Shown here: positions 7,044 through 7,477 of the stretch, piece by piece
How the letters are laid out: each line of letters starts with the position of its first letter
How positions within the stretch are numbered: the first letter of the stretch is position 1
Source of the DNA: Eisenbergiella intestinigallinarum
GTDB taxonomy: Bacteria > Bacillota > Clostridia > Lachnospirales > Lachnospiraceae
Reading direction: 5' to 3'
Length of the DNA: 7,477 nt
NCBI GenBank assembly: GCA_019120115.1
Contig: DWVS01000112.1
Span: 1 to 7,477, forward strand
Translations under genes and position numbers: made by a program
Notes under the pieces: model-generated
Told to the model about the DNA's origin: nothing
The model's input: only the letters and a program-made list of their open reading frames with translations
The model's database searches: none

Positions 7044-7477
7044 ATGGTTTCAGGCAGAAAAAGACAGGCGAATTTTGAATTGCTCCGCATACTGGCCATG
7101 CTGATGGTGGTTGTGATGCATTTTCTGGCACAGACGGAAGCGCTGCCCGCGGCAGGAGCGGGACGGTTTCCCACGGAGCGGGAGATTTTCGGCGTGCTTC
7201 TGGAATCCTTCTGCATCGTGGCGGTGAATGTCTATGTGCTGCTGAGCGGCTATTTCCTTTCGGAAAAGGCATTTTCCTTCCGGAGGCTCTTAAACCTCCT
7301 GCTTCAGATTCTGTTTTATACCCTGCTGATTCCGGCCGTTCTCGCCCTGGCCGGGCAGCTTGCCTGGCAGGAGGTTCTGAATCCCTATCACCTGTGGAAC
7401 TGTCTGTTCCCGGTGGAAAGCGGCCACTACTGGTTTGTGACCGCCTATGTGGTCATGCTTCTCTTTTCTCCGGTGCT
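7044..7477 (+). CDS. Acyltransferase-3 family membrane O-acyltransferase (3' end outside window)
   Basis: The first 144 codons of an integral membrane acyltransferase of the OafA/WecH type. These enzymes use acyl-CoA from the cytoplasm to O-acylate (often O-acetylate) surface glycans. The N-terminus NFELLRILAMLMVVVMHF (10-27) is the family's first span and holds the conserved Arg15 and His26. VNVYVLLSGYFL (61-72) is the second characteristic segment, and HYWFVTAYVVMLL (from about 128) is a later one. Full-length members are usually about 330-400 residues, so more than half is missing. The frame stays open to the edge. ATG7044 is chosen because AAAGGA (7032-7037) sits 6 nt before it; an in-frame GTG at 7020 is a weaker alternative adding 8 residues. 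The gene follows the exporter by 28 bp without a terminator, so it is probably in the same operon. The acyl group and target are not visible. Confidence 0.9.
   Translation, partial: MVSGRKRQANFELLRILAMLMVVVMHFLAQTEALPAAGAGRFPTEREIFGVLLESFCIVAVNVYVLLSGYFLSEKAFSFRRLLNLLLQILFYTLLIPAVLALAGQLAWQEVLNPYHLWNCLFPVESGHYWFVTAYVVMLLFSPV

Overview
The window looks like chromosomal DNA of moderate-to-high GC from an anaerobic Firmicute, most likely a Lachnospiraceae-type Clostridia. The clues are the style of the Hsp20 protein, a sigma-A promoter with an extended -10 box, strong purine-rich ribosome binding sites, and a run of surface-glycan membrane proteins typical of gut clostridia. The taxon is inferred from protein style, not from a search. 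All genes are on the + strand. No RNA gene, insertion sequence, CRISPR array or phage gene was seen.

Layout: (1) 1-419 is the 3' end of a small heat-shock protein (Hsp20) gene, closed by a strong, nearly symmetrical intrinsic terminator (431-479). (2) 480-601 is a short regulatory gap. It holds competing inverted repeats, a well-formed promoter (523-551) and a short 5' leader. (3) 602-7477 is an apparent operon of five genes with no terminator visible between them. In order they are a DUF6311-type polytopic membrane protein, a GtrII-type (Glucos_trans_II) membrane glucosyltransferase, a GT52-like cytoplasmic glycosyltransferase, a PglK/MsbA-type ABC exporter with permease and ATPase fused, and an acyltransferase-3 family membrane O-acyltransferase that runs off the right edge.

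How the genes may work together (inference): the GT52-like enzyme would add a sugar to a glycan on the cytoplasmic side. The ABC exporter would flip a lipid-linked sugar or oligosaccharide across the membrane. The GtrII-like and DUF6311 proteins, both multi-span with extracytoplasmic C-terminal tails, would transfer lipid-linked sugars outside the cell, and the acyltransferase would add O-acyl groups. The cluster therefore resembles a surface-polysaccharide or glycolipid synthesis and decoration locus. The glycan acceptor, the sugar identity and the lipid carrier cannot be read from this window. No GtrA, GtrB, Wzx, Wzy or polymer-ligase gene is present here.

The least ordinary non-coding structure is an 18-bp tandem repeat (2332-2385) covering the stop codon of the DUF6311 gene. 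Each unit repeats the stop codon in the same frame, and the last units form a perfect 9-bp GC-only hairpin just before the GtrII-like gene.
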